From Combretum micranthum (lineage: Eukaryota; Streptophyta; Magnoliopsida; Myrtales; Combretaceae), in contig JAMXBD010001585.1 of assembly GCA_024138025.1 (NCBI GenBank), positions 186,001 to 250,000 of the forward strand: 64,000 nucleotides of DNA, in the 5' to 3' direction. Shown here in pieces: positions 21,006 to 33,200 of the stretch. The first letter of the stretch is position 1; each line of letters starts with the position of its first letter. The notes beneath the pieces are model-generated. The model saw nothing but the letters and a program-made list of their open reading frames with translations. It was not told the origin of the DNA and searched no databases. Made by a program: the position numbers and the translations under genes.

Positions 21006-21864
21006 TATACATTCCATTTGTAGATGATTGAATTTCGTTATAAAGGCTTTAAGCTTAATTTTCATTTGGGTTTAACTCTTTGGGCTAATGTAACAGGGCT
21101 TTAAGAGTTAAGCCTAGTTCATTTGGGATGATCATGGGAGAATTGGCATGGTAGGCTTAGAGTAGGGCCTGTTGGAATTGGCCTGCCCAATTCCAACCTT
21201 TCTCAAATTGGCTCACACATATTGCAAATGAGGGCTTTATTGGGCCTGGGTCCACAAGGGAGCCTATATCCATATTCACTTTGAGAATGACTCATCTTAG
21301 TCGTTGGTTGTCTGTCACATCTGACGGACGATATCGACAGCTAGATTCTTTATAAATAGCCTTAGTCCTTACCTCATTTGGATAGGTGAAATCTTGGACA
21401 AACACCATAGTGCTGTCGAATTTCCATCTTTGTGAATTGATTACTTGACTCACTCAAGAACGCACATGATATTCGTGGTACTTAGTGAGGTTGATGCTTT
21501 TTAGCTCCCTCACCTGTCACATGTGTATTAGAGCATATTAAGACTGCCTACTTCTCCTCCCTACACGATTCTCTCTTGATCACCCTTGCACATGTTGTTT
21601 CCCTAGTCACGTGTAGCGCGATAGTCACGCGGCACGTACGTGATCATTGCATCCGAAATCATGCCCAAACACCATTAAATATTAAAATCGTGATTTTAAC
21701 AATGATGAGACATCTATCTAACTCCACCTAACCCCTCGCCCTATGTTGATTGAGCTTAGCTTCGCAACAATGAGCATGTAATATGATATTGTCTTGCATT
21801 TAGAATGAATGTGGTTGGAAAGTTATGAATAAATATTTATAAGCAAGAAAACAGGGATACTCTT
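21006..21864. other. Unassigned spacer, possibly containing an old solo LTR
   Basis: Spacer of the inverted MULE locus. A segment from about 21174 (TGTTGGAATTGG) to about 21701 (GATTTTAACA) has LTR-like ends, and TATAAATAG occurs near 21351. I found no matching target duplication, PBS or PPT. No gene is supported. Confidence 0.35.
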
Positions 21865-22309
21865 TGATGCAAATCAGGTAACCAAGTGTAAGGACCCATG
21901 ATTTTACCTCAGGAACCTATCACAAGAGCAAGGGCAAAGAGGTTTAATGAAGGTATGCAAGGCATGATGCAAGGCTTGTGGAATAATCTATCCACAATAA
22001 AAGATTGCAACGATGAGTCTAGTCTCAAGTTTGGCTTTCAAGAAAAAAATCCTCTCACAAATCACTATTTGTGAATGGAAAATGACTGACTTCTTGCACT
22101 TGAATTAAATTGATCAAAGTCTGATTTTTATCTTGTAAGCCAAACTAGAGACTGGACTCATCGTTGCAATCTTTTATTGTAGAAAGATTATTCCACAAGC
22201 CTTGCATCATGCCTTGCATAGCTTCCTTGAACCTCTTTGCCCTTACTCTTGTGATAGGTCCCTGAGGTAAAATCATGGGTCCTTACTCTTGGTTACCTGA
22301 TTTGCATCA
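21865..22309. repeat. Inverted repeat of two Ty3 LTR ends (178 bp arms, 89 bp loop)
   Basis: Arms at 21865-22042 and 22132-22309 are imperfect reverse complements (about 90% by eye). Both start at TGATGCAAATCAGG, which at the right arm is the LTR start next to a PPT. The arms encode, in translation, a Ty3 pol tail motif (ITRARAKRF). A transcript would fold into a long hairpin. Confidence 0.85.
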
Positions 22310-22465
22310 TTCCCTCCCTCCTCAAGATGATTCGTCCTCAAATCAAACTTATCACCTACATCAGAAGGAGAAAGATCACTAACATTAAATATAGCATTGA
22401 CATTATACTCACCAAGTAGATTTTTTCTTACATTGATTCTTGCTTGAATCATCTTAAACAGTCAA
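22310..22465 (-). pseudogene. C-terminal end of a Ty3 pol polyprotein, fragment with PPT
   Basis: Minus-strand translation gives FNVSDLSPSDVG followed by an EEGGN-like end encoded by the PPT (GAGGAGGGAGGGAA, about 22310-22323). It resembles the end of the Ty3 element at 37159-47512 (FNVIDLSPFDVGDED). Only ~50 codons remain. Confidence 0.65.
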
Positions 22466-22899
22466 AGCTAATTTCTTGAGTTGTTCACAACATACCAAGG
22501 TTCTTTAGCACAAGTTCACCATTGGATTGAGGGTTTTCCCTTATCAACTTGAGTAGACTATCTAAGGTAGTCGTTTCCAAGCATAAAGGTATTGGGTCTC
22601 AAGGTAGGTCGCTTGTGGTTCACATCACTCTTACTTGGTCGTCCCACGTTAGCTACGACTTGTGTACTATCTAACCTCTCAGCACAAAGTTATTTGATGG
22701 TTCTAGGTCCATCTAAAAACAAATGGAAAAGACATGCTATTAGCAAAGATGAAATAGAGTTAAATAAATTAAATAATAGTAACTACAAAGAAACAAGCTT
22801 TGCTTGACGTAGAGTAGTCATACAACCAAGGTTCTTGTAACTTTAGCTGTAATTCTACCACTAGGAGCTATCTAATTCCTTGCCGCCCTCTTGTTTAGG
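22466..22899. other. No recognisable gene
   Basis: Spacer between the Ty3 fragment and the MULE transposase C-terminus. The frame at 22592-22807 shows no motif I can place. Confidence 0.4.
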
Positions 22900-23375
22900 C
22901 AACTTCTAAAAATATAAATCCAACAGCCACGTGCTTCACTTGAATATCCCCATGAATCCTCTCAAATATCCATCTCATTCTGTAAGCATTCCTCTCAATA
23001 CCTACCCCTTTTCCTTCTGTCACGAGGAAATGAATGCCATACTAGATGGTCAAGGCAGGCCCAATTTGTTTTATCAGCTGCCGGTGTGAAGGAGCATCCA
23101 TACATTCGAAGTTAGTTTTGCCATGTATACCAATGTTTAACTTGTGCAACACAATCCATAAGCATCATGCCTATCATTGCCATTACAAGTGGACAATGGA
23201 TTTTGTAGGTCTCCTACTTCTAACAAGTGCACTTACATGCCCTCAACTCTACCTTTTGTATATGATCTCCCTATTGACCATACATAATAGGTCATAGTGC
23301 AATTAGAACCTTGAACACCCGACACCGGTAATTGAATAATGTCATGCAGTGGGCACTTCACGCTTTATTCCACCT

Positions 23376-25129
23376 CTTATATTTCTTTGTAACATAGTCA
23401 GTCAAAATCTTACTAAGAGCCGATGCATCTAATACCTCTTGTCTTTTCCTATTGAACATTGCATTGTAATTGTAGAATGTTTTCTTCAATAATGCTACTA
23501 TGGGCAAGCTTCTAGCATCTTTAAGGATAGTATTGTCACTCTGTTCCATATTCATTGTCTCAATGTTAAATGTTGCACCCCCAACTTAAGCTAAGGTCCA
23601 CGTATGGACTGAACTGGTTGGCCATTTCAAAGTATCCTTAGAACTTCGTAGGTTGCAATTGGTAAGCAACACCTTTTCAGCAATTCTCTACACTATCTGT
23701 TGGGGTGCGCATATGTCAAAGGTACAATATGATTCGTCCCATCCCTCATAACCACGATAAGAAGCTTGTGCTTGTTTTTCCTATACAAAAATATATCGCC
23801 AATGGTGATAATTAGCCTGCAAAACATAAGTAAAAGCCAATTACCAAATAATTTAAACTAGTAAACCAATTTAGGGATGCAATCGGGCCGGATTTGGGAT
23901 TGTACATATAAATATCGAACCCAATCTAGTTAGTTGTAAGGTCTCCCAAAACTCAAGAAAAACCTTATAGAGTTTTTTCCATCATACCTAGAACCTGCCC
24001 CTGTAGGAGTTTAGTAGACCTGACCCATTTTGATAGGATTTTTAATGTTATTTCTTTTTCTTTTATTTCAACAATGGAATTGTTGGACAAAAATGTTGAT
24101 TATAGACATTCTATCAGCATCCTATAAAACAAAATCTAGTACATATATAGATGGCCATCATAATATTGAAAATGAAAGACTAGTTCCCACATTTTACATG
24201 AGAATATTATATCTAGAATGTTGTAAGTGGAGATATCTGCCATGCACATGTTCCAATTTACTGTCAATAATTAAAAACTATGGGTAAATTACACCAAAAG
24301 GTTATAATATTTGTGCTAAGTTCACTTTAGGTCACAACGCTTAGTGAATAAGTTTATTTTTAATCACAATTTTTTGAATGGTTCAAAAAAGAGGTTACAG
24401 CGTCTAGAGAAGTAGGTCAATTGAGGTCACCACTGCCACATGTCAATAGGAGAAATATTTAATTAAAACTCAAGAAACCTTTCTTTTAAGGCCTCATTGA
24501 CTTGTCTCAATAGGAGAAATACTTAATTCAATCTCATAAGACACTTTTCCAAACGATGTGATCTCTTTTGAACTTTTCAAAGCATTGTGAGCTAAAATGA
24601 ACTTACCCTGAATGTTGTGACCTTCTGGTATAATTTACTCGAAAACCATATATGTCTACTCATAATTGCACTAGAAGAAGGACCAAGAAAGAAATTCCCT
24701 CTAAAAATCTCCTATAGCTTTACTTAGATGTCAAGTATTAAACTAAACAAAAAAAATGCTTTGCAACAAATGCATTTTGGGAGAGGCAATTTTAGGGTTT
24801 TGGGAGAGAGAAACGAAGGAGTGAGGACAACTATACTAGAGGAAGATCAATTCAAGAGATAGGGTTTAGACATTTTGGCCTTAGGGAGATTAATTCTTAA
24901 AAGTTTTATTAAAATATAACTATGCGGGTCAGGTTTCCTATCGGGTTTTATATAAGACCCAATACTCTATCCAAAACCCTATAGGGTTAAGATAGGATAC
25001 TTAGAACCTTATAGGCTTTTTAGTGGGTCAAGTACCCTATAATAATTCATCCGATTGTAGTCCTAAACCAATTGTAGTGGTTGGCTTCTCCATTGCATAC
25101 CTGCAATGAATAAACGCTTCAATGCAAGG
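23376..25129 (-). repeat. Right arm of the MULE inverted duplication
   Basis: The part of the transposase gene that recurs, inverted, at 6091-7834. The coding frame continues across both ends of this arm (upstream FEAFKPCI, downstream RWNKA and the SWIM region), so this is the parental copy and the left arm is the derived fragment. Intron 23817-25100 has GTATGC at its donor and TTTTGCAG at its acceptor. Confidence 0.88.
24282..24641. mobile_element. MITE in the MULE intron (right copy)
   Basis: Counterpart of 6579-6930, in inverted orientation. Terminal inverted repeats run through GGTCACAACGC and GCTCACAATGC motifs. Confidence 0.6.
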
Positions 25130-26464
25130 TTTGAATGCCTCAAAAAGTTTATCTAGGAACACATGCCTTATAGTGTTTGATTCTACAACTCTCCACTTGA
25201 CTTTTGTTCCTAAGTTGGCCTTCTACATGAAATTTAATAGATTTGGGATCTCTACATATGACTCCTCCCAACTGCTAAAGACTTGCTCAATATCCTTGAA
25301 CTTTGCCTCCCGAATCCTTAAGTGAACCGTCCAGCCAAACACCCTTAAGATGGTCGTTTAGAGATCGTTCACTTTTATATCAAGTGAATTTTGTATATTT
25401 AAAATGATACATTTGAACATGCTAGTTGAGTCCAACTAAGAGTGATTCGGTCCCATAATTTCATCGAAACATGTATGTAGTCCCACAAGTTTTGTAATCT
25501 AAAAGCATCCACCAAGTTTTTTGTGGCATGCATTGAGTCTCCAAACTCTCTACTTACGAGCCTTGTTATTAATATTAGTACATTTAATAGCCCATAATCT
25601 TATATCTGAATCCATTACCTTAAAGTTGTAGTGGTTGTTATGTGCCATATATCAACTACCTATGTGAAGTGATCTTTACTCTTAAATCACATTCCAACAT
25701 TGAATTCATCACTAAAGCTCCAGTTACAACATTATTTCTTGTTTATCGTTAAATAATACATATCTATTGACTGCCTCCACTATGAAGGATAGCACTGGCT
25801 CTAAACTCATAATTGCATCCATACCTGGTGGAGCCATAATACAACACCAATCATTCCTCCTCTATGAGCCATGAGTCTCCAGAAACACCTGAAGCCATCC
25901 TATACTACCATCACTCCCATCATCATTAGACTCATCACTTGATTTATTAACCGATGTGCCTTAAGTCTCATCAATATCAAAGTCACTACACCTACTAGAT
26001 GCACATGGTTTAGAGCCGAACACCTAGGTGTAGCTACTACATGTTGCCTACGTAGCAGGAAGGCTATGAGGTTCACACACCTGGTTTTCAACATTGCCAC
26101 CAACCTCAATAACCTCGCCAATGCCAAACCCAACTGCAACTAGCAACTCCTTCTCAAATATCTCCACACATATAGCCGTTGAACCCCATGTATACATCAT
26201 CAACTCCCAAACAGCATCATTGTCATTTACTGGTACCGCATCATAGTAGAGGATCACATCTTTAATAGCAACTCTATGGAGCAACTCAACTCAGTAATGT
26301 CATCTAATTAATTTTAAGACAATTGCATATACTAACTAAGAGTTGTCTATTGCTAGAATCCTTAGAAGCACTAGGCACCGCCATTGGTTGCTTACATAAC
26401 TTACCTCATCATTCTCTTGCACAATATTTCCATTGACATATAGCACGAGTTAAGCCTTATCCAT

Positions 26465-29400
26465 ATTCACCGATGCCGAGTCAAATTAACACATCAACAC
26501 CAATCATTAGATAATAAGATCTTTCTTTAAGTGTAAATAAACATTACAAAACCATCTATTATTAATAATACTATTGAATACCAACTGATCCTTCGCAGTG
26601 ATGCCTATAACTAGAAGCTATAATCATAGACAACATAAGGTCTAAACCTCTAGATCATGCAAATAATTCTCAAAATGTTGGACAATATAAACAAGGAACA
26701 AAATGTTAGCACTACAAATAATTCTCAACACGAATATGGAAGAGTTCTATCTCTAAATTATGCAAGCTACAAATAAAAAAGAACATATAGACTTAGATAC
26801 AAACAAACAAAACTTGTGGATTAACAATGCACATGAAGAAGCCACTGCATACAACAATGTTTAGGTTTAATAAAATCCAAAAAGAATAAAATGCAAGCTC
26901 TAAGCTATTCTAATCCTATTATCGAACTTAGTAATCAAACCAATTGCATCCATCCAATATCCACACTTGATACCATAAGTATGAACTCATAAGATACTAA
27001 CATGGCATTTGTATCAAAGGACAGTTTTAGTTTACATAGTACATACATAAAACATATATAATTGAGTGCTTCTATGAGTTTAATGAGGAGGTAAAAAATG
27101 ATTATTTAGTATCAAACTGACTTTGATATTGTTTTATTTTCTATATTTTTTTATTAACTACATATTTCAACAACAGTATGCAATCCACAATCTCTGAAAT
27201 TTAAGGGAAAAAAAAATCAGAATTTCAACCTTTTACAAACTGAATCAGCAAAAGGAAAAAAAAAAAAAAAAACAAAGATCGACACAAGTCAAACAAACAA
27301 CAACCGAATCATGTAAAATTGCCAGAGACTGATAGCAACATCTTACTTGACGAGAATCGAAATTTGCTTATGGATTTGTGCGAACTGGATCGAAATCGAA
27401 CAAACCAAGCTCCTAAGAAGTCGTAAACTGCAATTAGATGGTTGGATAACTTTAGAATTGGACGAAAAAACTTGTGATTTTGATTACAATTGCAAATATG
27501 ATGAACTGGGATAAAGGATTTAGGGTTAGGGTTTCAGCCAATTTGGGGCAAATGGAAATGAAGAAATCCTTATGGCAAGTTGATAGCAAGCTTTGTCAAG
27601 GTTAATAAGTAATAAAACCAATACCTTGAAAAGATGAAATTATTAAAATTATATTAAACTTGTCTTTACAAGAAATAAGTTTCACTAGTTATAAACTTAA
27701 TACTTTACGAGACAAATTTAAATTGCTTAAAATTAGAATTATTTTATTTTAAATGGCATTTTCATAATTATTTATTAAAATAGTATTTTTTTTGCCCTTT
27801 TTCCCTGCAAACTCTAATAATATTTACATCTTTTGGTACAGGATATTACTGAATGGAGAAAGGTACGGTGCACCGTTTTTCATCCGGCTATTTGGTTTAA
27901 AAGAAGGCTGCGAACCAAACGGCAATTCGATTCCGATTCAAAAAATAATGAAATACTGTCAATCCGTATCGCTACTACGGTGGAAACTCATTTGCATATA
28001 ATAATTACACGCGGACTGCCAACATAAATATTATAGTTCCAGGAAGCAATTACGCCAAAAATGGAATTAACGTCACAAGAAGATAAGGCCATAAGTTATG
28101 AACACGTAAATATTGGACTTAAATACATTAAATTTGATAATTTCCCGTAAAAAAAAATTATACAAATACCAATAAGAGAAATTAATTACACAAAAATCAT
28201 CATAATATCACATTTTAAATATGTATATTTGAAATGTTAGACACGGCATGCTGTAATTTGTAATGCAACACTAATATAAATATTAATATAGTATCACATT
28301 CTGCTATATTGCATTTGGACATGCAATACCCTTTAAAAATAATGTATTACATTTTCAAAATATAATATAGTATTGTGTTCTATTTTTTTTTTTTTTTTTG
28401 TAATTTATATTAATTTTTTTAAATTTAATAAACATGTATTTCACCTATTAAAAACTTCATAGTTGATATTTTTTTGGGATTACGTTAAGACAGCTGGATG
28501 CACATGTACCCACGACAAAGACCTGATTACCTTACACGATGAAGTTTACTGCCTAATTTTTCTGTACGTGACAATTTATGTTAGCATTATCCATTCTTCA
28601 ATTAATTACCAAAATGGAAGAAAAAAAGTAGTCTGAGATATTATAAATCATCCGACACACTCGTCCAAGAGGGGAACATTATGACGCTAGAGAGCACAAG
28701 AAGATCTACTGATTCCAATCTCCAATCTCAGTCCAGACACCAAAAAGTACAACGTTGACAGGTAAAAAAGCAGAAAACCCAATTATTGTGTTTACCACTC
28801 AAAACCTGTCATCCCATGTTCACACTTTCCCAGAATGTCCAAGTGAGAGATTGCTCTCATAGTCCCCTAGTGTGTCTTGCATGCGACATCTACCATCACA
28901 GAAATTACCATCACAGAAATAAAAACCATAAATTTTCAATACAACTATATTTTCAGAGGTTTTTTCCCCCTTTTTGTCTCGGTTGAATTCAAAACAGCAT
29001 CACCAAATTGTCTGATTGATTTTTGCATAGTTTTTTTCATCCAATTCTTGAGTGAATTATAAAATGAACGTGGAAGGAATAATATCACCTAAAGATGTAT
29101 ACAAAATCCAGTTGTTTACACACTGAAAGAGAACAATCAGTCCCAGTTCTTAATTTGAAAAATTTTTAGATCTAGGTTCTCAATTCTTACAAGTCGGATT
29201 TTACATTTATTACCTTTTGTTGAATCTTTTATATTAATTTCAGATATATACTAGAAATCAGAGTGATGGGAAAACATTAGATCTGAAAATCCTATAGTCG
29301 TCAGGTGCTTTTATTTTTTAAAACAAAATTGATCCGTTTAATCATTAAATCGGATCTATTATAATTGTAATCAAATATTAATATCTTGCCATCAATTTCA

Positions 29401-30110
29401 TGATAATTCCCCGCTAGATCTATGCCATCATGCCTTGACTTTTTTCGTGTTTTGGCCAGATTCATGCCTTAGACTTAAAAAAGCATGAATCAAACAACCA
29501 GCTTTTAAGGTAGGAATCTCAACTGAATATAAAAACAAATAAGTACTGACTATTCATTAAAACGCTTTCACCAAGTGGAACATGCGGTTGCACAAAAAAG
29601 ATGAGAGAAGCTCTACGTCACATATTATTGAATACTCATTGTCAGCTTAAGTAGTAATCTGTCCCTACCCATTTCTTTTTTTTTTTTTTTCAAACATCGC
29701 CATGCATGACGTATACTATTAAGACTTTTCTCCCTTTTTTTTTTTTTTTTTTTTTTCCTTTATACATACCATTGCTATATGTGATTGTAAATTTAAATGG
29801 TTCAAAAACTATCCATCTCTCTTTCGGATATGTGGATGCAAACGAGACGAGTGGACCGTACTGAAGGGTTTATTAATGGTTGACTATTCATCGAAAAGAA
29901 TTCCACAGGATTATGTGACTTTTGACATGATCCAATGTGTTTATTATATTAGTGAAAAAAACTGAAATGTACAGTTCACCAGAAGCTAAGTGTAATAAAT
30001 AATCTATGGAAGGAAGTAGCCAGGCACGCCTTAATTGCTATTATAATATGATAAAGCACGCACTTCTTGCCTTCCTGGCATACCCAAGATATTATTTCCG
30101 TTTCATATTA
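26465..30110. other. Intergenic region upstream of the STP7-like gene
   Basis: No supported gene. It is AT-rich with homopolymer runs at about 27248-27271, 28383-28400, 29679-29692 and 29737-29757. The segment 28130-28480 resembles a short MITE (AT-rich, tandem-looking TAATATA motifs) but its ends could not be fixed. The proximal part probably holds the promoter of the sugar transporter. Confidence 0.5.
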
Positions 30111-30170
30111 GGTGGAAGATAGTTCTTTATCCCATTTTTTCCTCTACCATAGTCAACCGAAATTATCACC

Positions 30171-30177
30171 TATAAAG
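30171..30177 (+). promoter_or_regulatory. Probable TATA box of the STP7-like gene
   Basis: TATAAAG lies 110 bp upstream of the ATG. A GTCAA core (W-box-like on the other strand) lies at about 30152. Supported by position only. Confidence 0.5.
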
Positions 30178-30286
30178 CCCAAATATTGGACTTACAGTAT
30201 CCATAAAGTTTTTTATGCAGTTGAGCTATTGGTTTTGGCTTTAGCGTGGACACTAAGAGTAGGGAAGAAGAGAAAGAAGGTGAAAG

Positions 30287-33200
30287 ATGGCTGGTGGATC
30301 TTTTGGTCCAACGGGGGTGGCCAAGGACAGAGCACAGCAATACCAAGGGAAAGTCACTGGCTACGTGATTGTAACTTGTCTTGTTGCTGCTGTTGGTGGT
30401 TCGATTTTCGGTTATGACATCGGGATTTCAGGTATTTATGTTACTAGATAATTAGTTTCGGATTCAGATTTAGGTTAACTGTCCTGCATCGCTTTATTTG
30501 TATCTCGTCCTGGCTGTGATTTGCCGAAGTTGGATCATTGATGATCATAGGAGGGTTCTAAAGACATGGTTGCTGTTTCCCTTAATTAAATTGCATGTGT
30601 GTGTACCAAGTTATTGATTCCAGGAAAAGTAAGAAAGAGGCGATGTCTCTAATTTGACATATGTTTCATATATTCCAATTCATCAAGGCCTCTCTTCTAT
30701 TGTGGAAATGACATCTTTTTTCATGTTCATCAAAATCTTAGCGGCTAGAGAGGACAATAGTATCTGAAAGTTTATCTCTCTCTTTCATTATCTTTATAGA
30801 GGAATGAAAATATATTTTTCGTTTCAACATAAAAATCGATTTCTACTCCCGCTATGAATTGAAACTATTCTGCATGTCAATTATTGGACTGGGTGTATGA
30901 AAAAAAGGCTATAGCAGATTATCCAACTAGTGTGAGGTATAGGTTCGAATCCCATCCTTCCCATTGTAACGGCAAAAAAAAAAAAAAGAAAAAAGATTAC
31001 CAAGCTATCGTTTTCGGCTTTCAAAGCGTCATCAACCTCATATTCAGTATTGCAGCAAATGCATCAATTATCTGGAGTTTCTGTTTCAGAACAGTAATTT
31101 ACATGTTAATTCCTGATGCTGGCCTAGGGCTGGAAAGGATGGGAAGAAAATCTAATCAAAGCACAGATATACTGTACTTACTCTAACTTGATGAAGAAAT
31201 TCGTTTAGTAATAGCCAGAGGTTGCTGTTGTGTGCAATTGCAGCTGCATGCAGTAGAGTCTAAAGGTTTTCAGTATGAATATTATTCAATTTTTCTTTTT
31301 AAACGAAAAATTTTACAGGAGGAGTGACGTCAATGGATGGGTTCCTCAAAAAATTCTTCCCTCACGTTTATGAGAAGAAACAGCATGCACATGAAAACAA
31401 CTACTGCAAGTACGATGATCAAATTCTTGCCTCCTTCACCTCTTCCCTATATCTTGCGGGTCTGGTTGCATCCCTGGTGGCCTCTCCAATAACAAGGAAT
31501 TATGGAAGACGTGCCAGCATTGTATGTGGAGGTATTAGCTTTCTCACTGGAGCTACATTGAATGCTTCAGCTGCCAATCTGGCGATGCTTCTCCTTGGCA
31601 GGATCATGCTTGGTGTAGGCATTGGCTTTGGTAATCAGGTAATCACTATACCTTCAGAACTTACTGCTAAAAGAGAAAGACTTCCTTATCAAAGTGAATG
31701 AATTACTGAAATGCGCACAAAATGGTGATCTAATTACGAAGATGGCTCAACAACAAGACATTCTTTGTAATTTTGAATCATTTTCAGTCATGGCAGTGAT
31801 GGCGGTTCTGTCAATTCTGCTGTATAATTTTCATTTCTTTATTAGGCACTAAATTTCAAAAAATCATTTATTCCCAAGAATGTGAATTTACATAGTAAGG
31901 TCAAAGTGTATTCAGCATCAAGTTATGTAGATGATTTGCATGCTATACTTTTGAACATGACCTGGTGCCACTTCATACGCTTCTGGTGGATATTAATGAT
32001 GGAAAGGGTGGGGGGGATCGATAAGCAAAGACCGTAGCAAAAGTTACAAGTACCTTATAATAATGCAGTTCGATTACAGTGGAAAAAGTGATTCATGAAA
32101 AATTGAGTCCTTGCGATGCTAATCTCTCAAAAGGATTAATAGGTGCTAGTAAGTTGTTCAAAAGTAGTTGAAGTTTAGATATCAAACCGCTGTGGTCTAA
32201 GAGTTGAAGGAAGGGGGTTCCTTATGTCTAGTAAATTACAAGTGCATGAGCTAAGCATAAAAATATTTGATAGAGTTAACTATCCTTGGGACTAACTCAA
32301 AATCACCACTCTTTTTGAAGGCTGTGCCACTGTACTTATCTGAGATGGCACCTGCCCATCTTAGAGGAGCCCTCAATATGATGTTTCAGCTGGCAACAAC
32401 TCTGGGAATTTTCACAGCAAACATGATCAACTATGGAACTGAGAAGCTCAGACCATGGGGATGGAGGCTCTCTTTGGGGCTAGCTGCTGCACCAGCTCTT
32501 CTAATGACGGTAGGAGGGCTGCTATTACCTGAGACACCAAACAGCTTAATAGAACGAGGAGAAAAAGAGAAAGGAAGAGAAATCCTCGAGAAAATAAGAG
32601 GCACAAGGAATGTAGATGCAGAGTTTGCTGACATAGTTGATGCAAGTGAATTTGCCAATGCAATCAAGCACCCATTTCGTAACATACTTCAGAAAAGAAA
32701 CAGACCTCAGCTGGTTATGGCTATATTTATGCCAACATTCCAAATACTTACTGGCATAAATTCAATTTTGTTTTATGCGCCAGTGCTTTTTCAAAGCATG
32801 GGGTTTGGAGGAAGTGCAGCCTTGTACTCTTCTGCTCTAACAGGTGCAGTACTTGCTTCATCCACATTTATATCAATTGCAACAGTCGACAAATTGGGGC
32901 GAAGAGTCTTGCTTATAAGCGGTGGAATCCAGATGATCACTTGCCAGGTATGATGTTTTACTCTGTGACCCACAAAAACTAAATCCAAGTTGAAACAAGC
33001 TTAATCCTTATTATAATTATGATCACTTCATTCTGTAGCAGATATGAAGAATAGCCCTTTTCAATTGACATCCGGGCATCTTTTCCTCTTAGTCCTTGAG
33101 ATAGCATCATAGATACCAAAACAAAATCAGCATCAAATTAGAAAACAATTGAAAGATTACGGCCCAGTTTACCAGAAACAATGGCACTAAACAAATAATC

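Larger units (their letters stand above)
22900..26464 (-). pseudogene. MULE (Mutator-like) transposase gene, defective
   Basis: The likely ATG at 26464 is followed after four codons by a stop, then YVNGNIVQENDEVSY, resembling the N-terminal domain of plant MURA-like proteins. Further N-terminal sequence is at 26048-26284 (CVEIFEKELLVAVG). Next come a conserved pre-catalytic region at about 25365-25101 (FSSWEESYVEIPN, FLDKLFEAFKPCI), an intron (25100-23817), and KLLIVVMRDGTNHIVPL. The central catalytic region that should follow is largely missing, so the DDE triad cannot be complete; the first Asp position is also altered (TIGDIFL). KDARSLPIVALL lies at about 23525. A SWIM-type zinc finger remnant (CKCTC...CPLVMA, about 23240-23170) contains stops. 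A basic C-terminus (RRKRGRY) ends near 22940. Family recognition is by motif order; terminal inverted repeats were not found. Confidence 0.83.

Noticed and set aside
21174..21701. Copia solo LTR
   Set aside because: LTR-like ends (TGTTGG...TTTAACA) but flanks GGGCC and ATGAT do not match and no PBS or PPT is present; mentioned only as a possibility in the spacer entry.
6091..25129. A single 19 kb DNA transposon with 1.75 kb terminal inverted repeats
   Set aside because: The arms start and end inside transposase exons, the frame continues past both ends of the right arm, and no target duplication flanks the arms.
28130..28480. MULE-like MITE upstream of STP7
   Set aside because: The start resembles other AT-rich MITEs here, but I could not find a matching inverted end or a target duplication.
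30942..30952. Functional tRNA gene in STP7 intron 1
   Set aside because: Only box B is good; no acceptor stem or cloverleaf pairing could be drawn, and the unit ends in poly(A).
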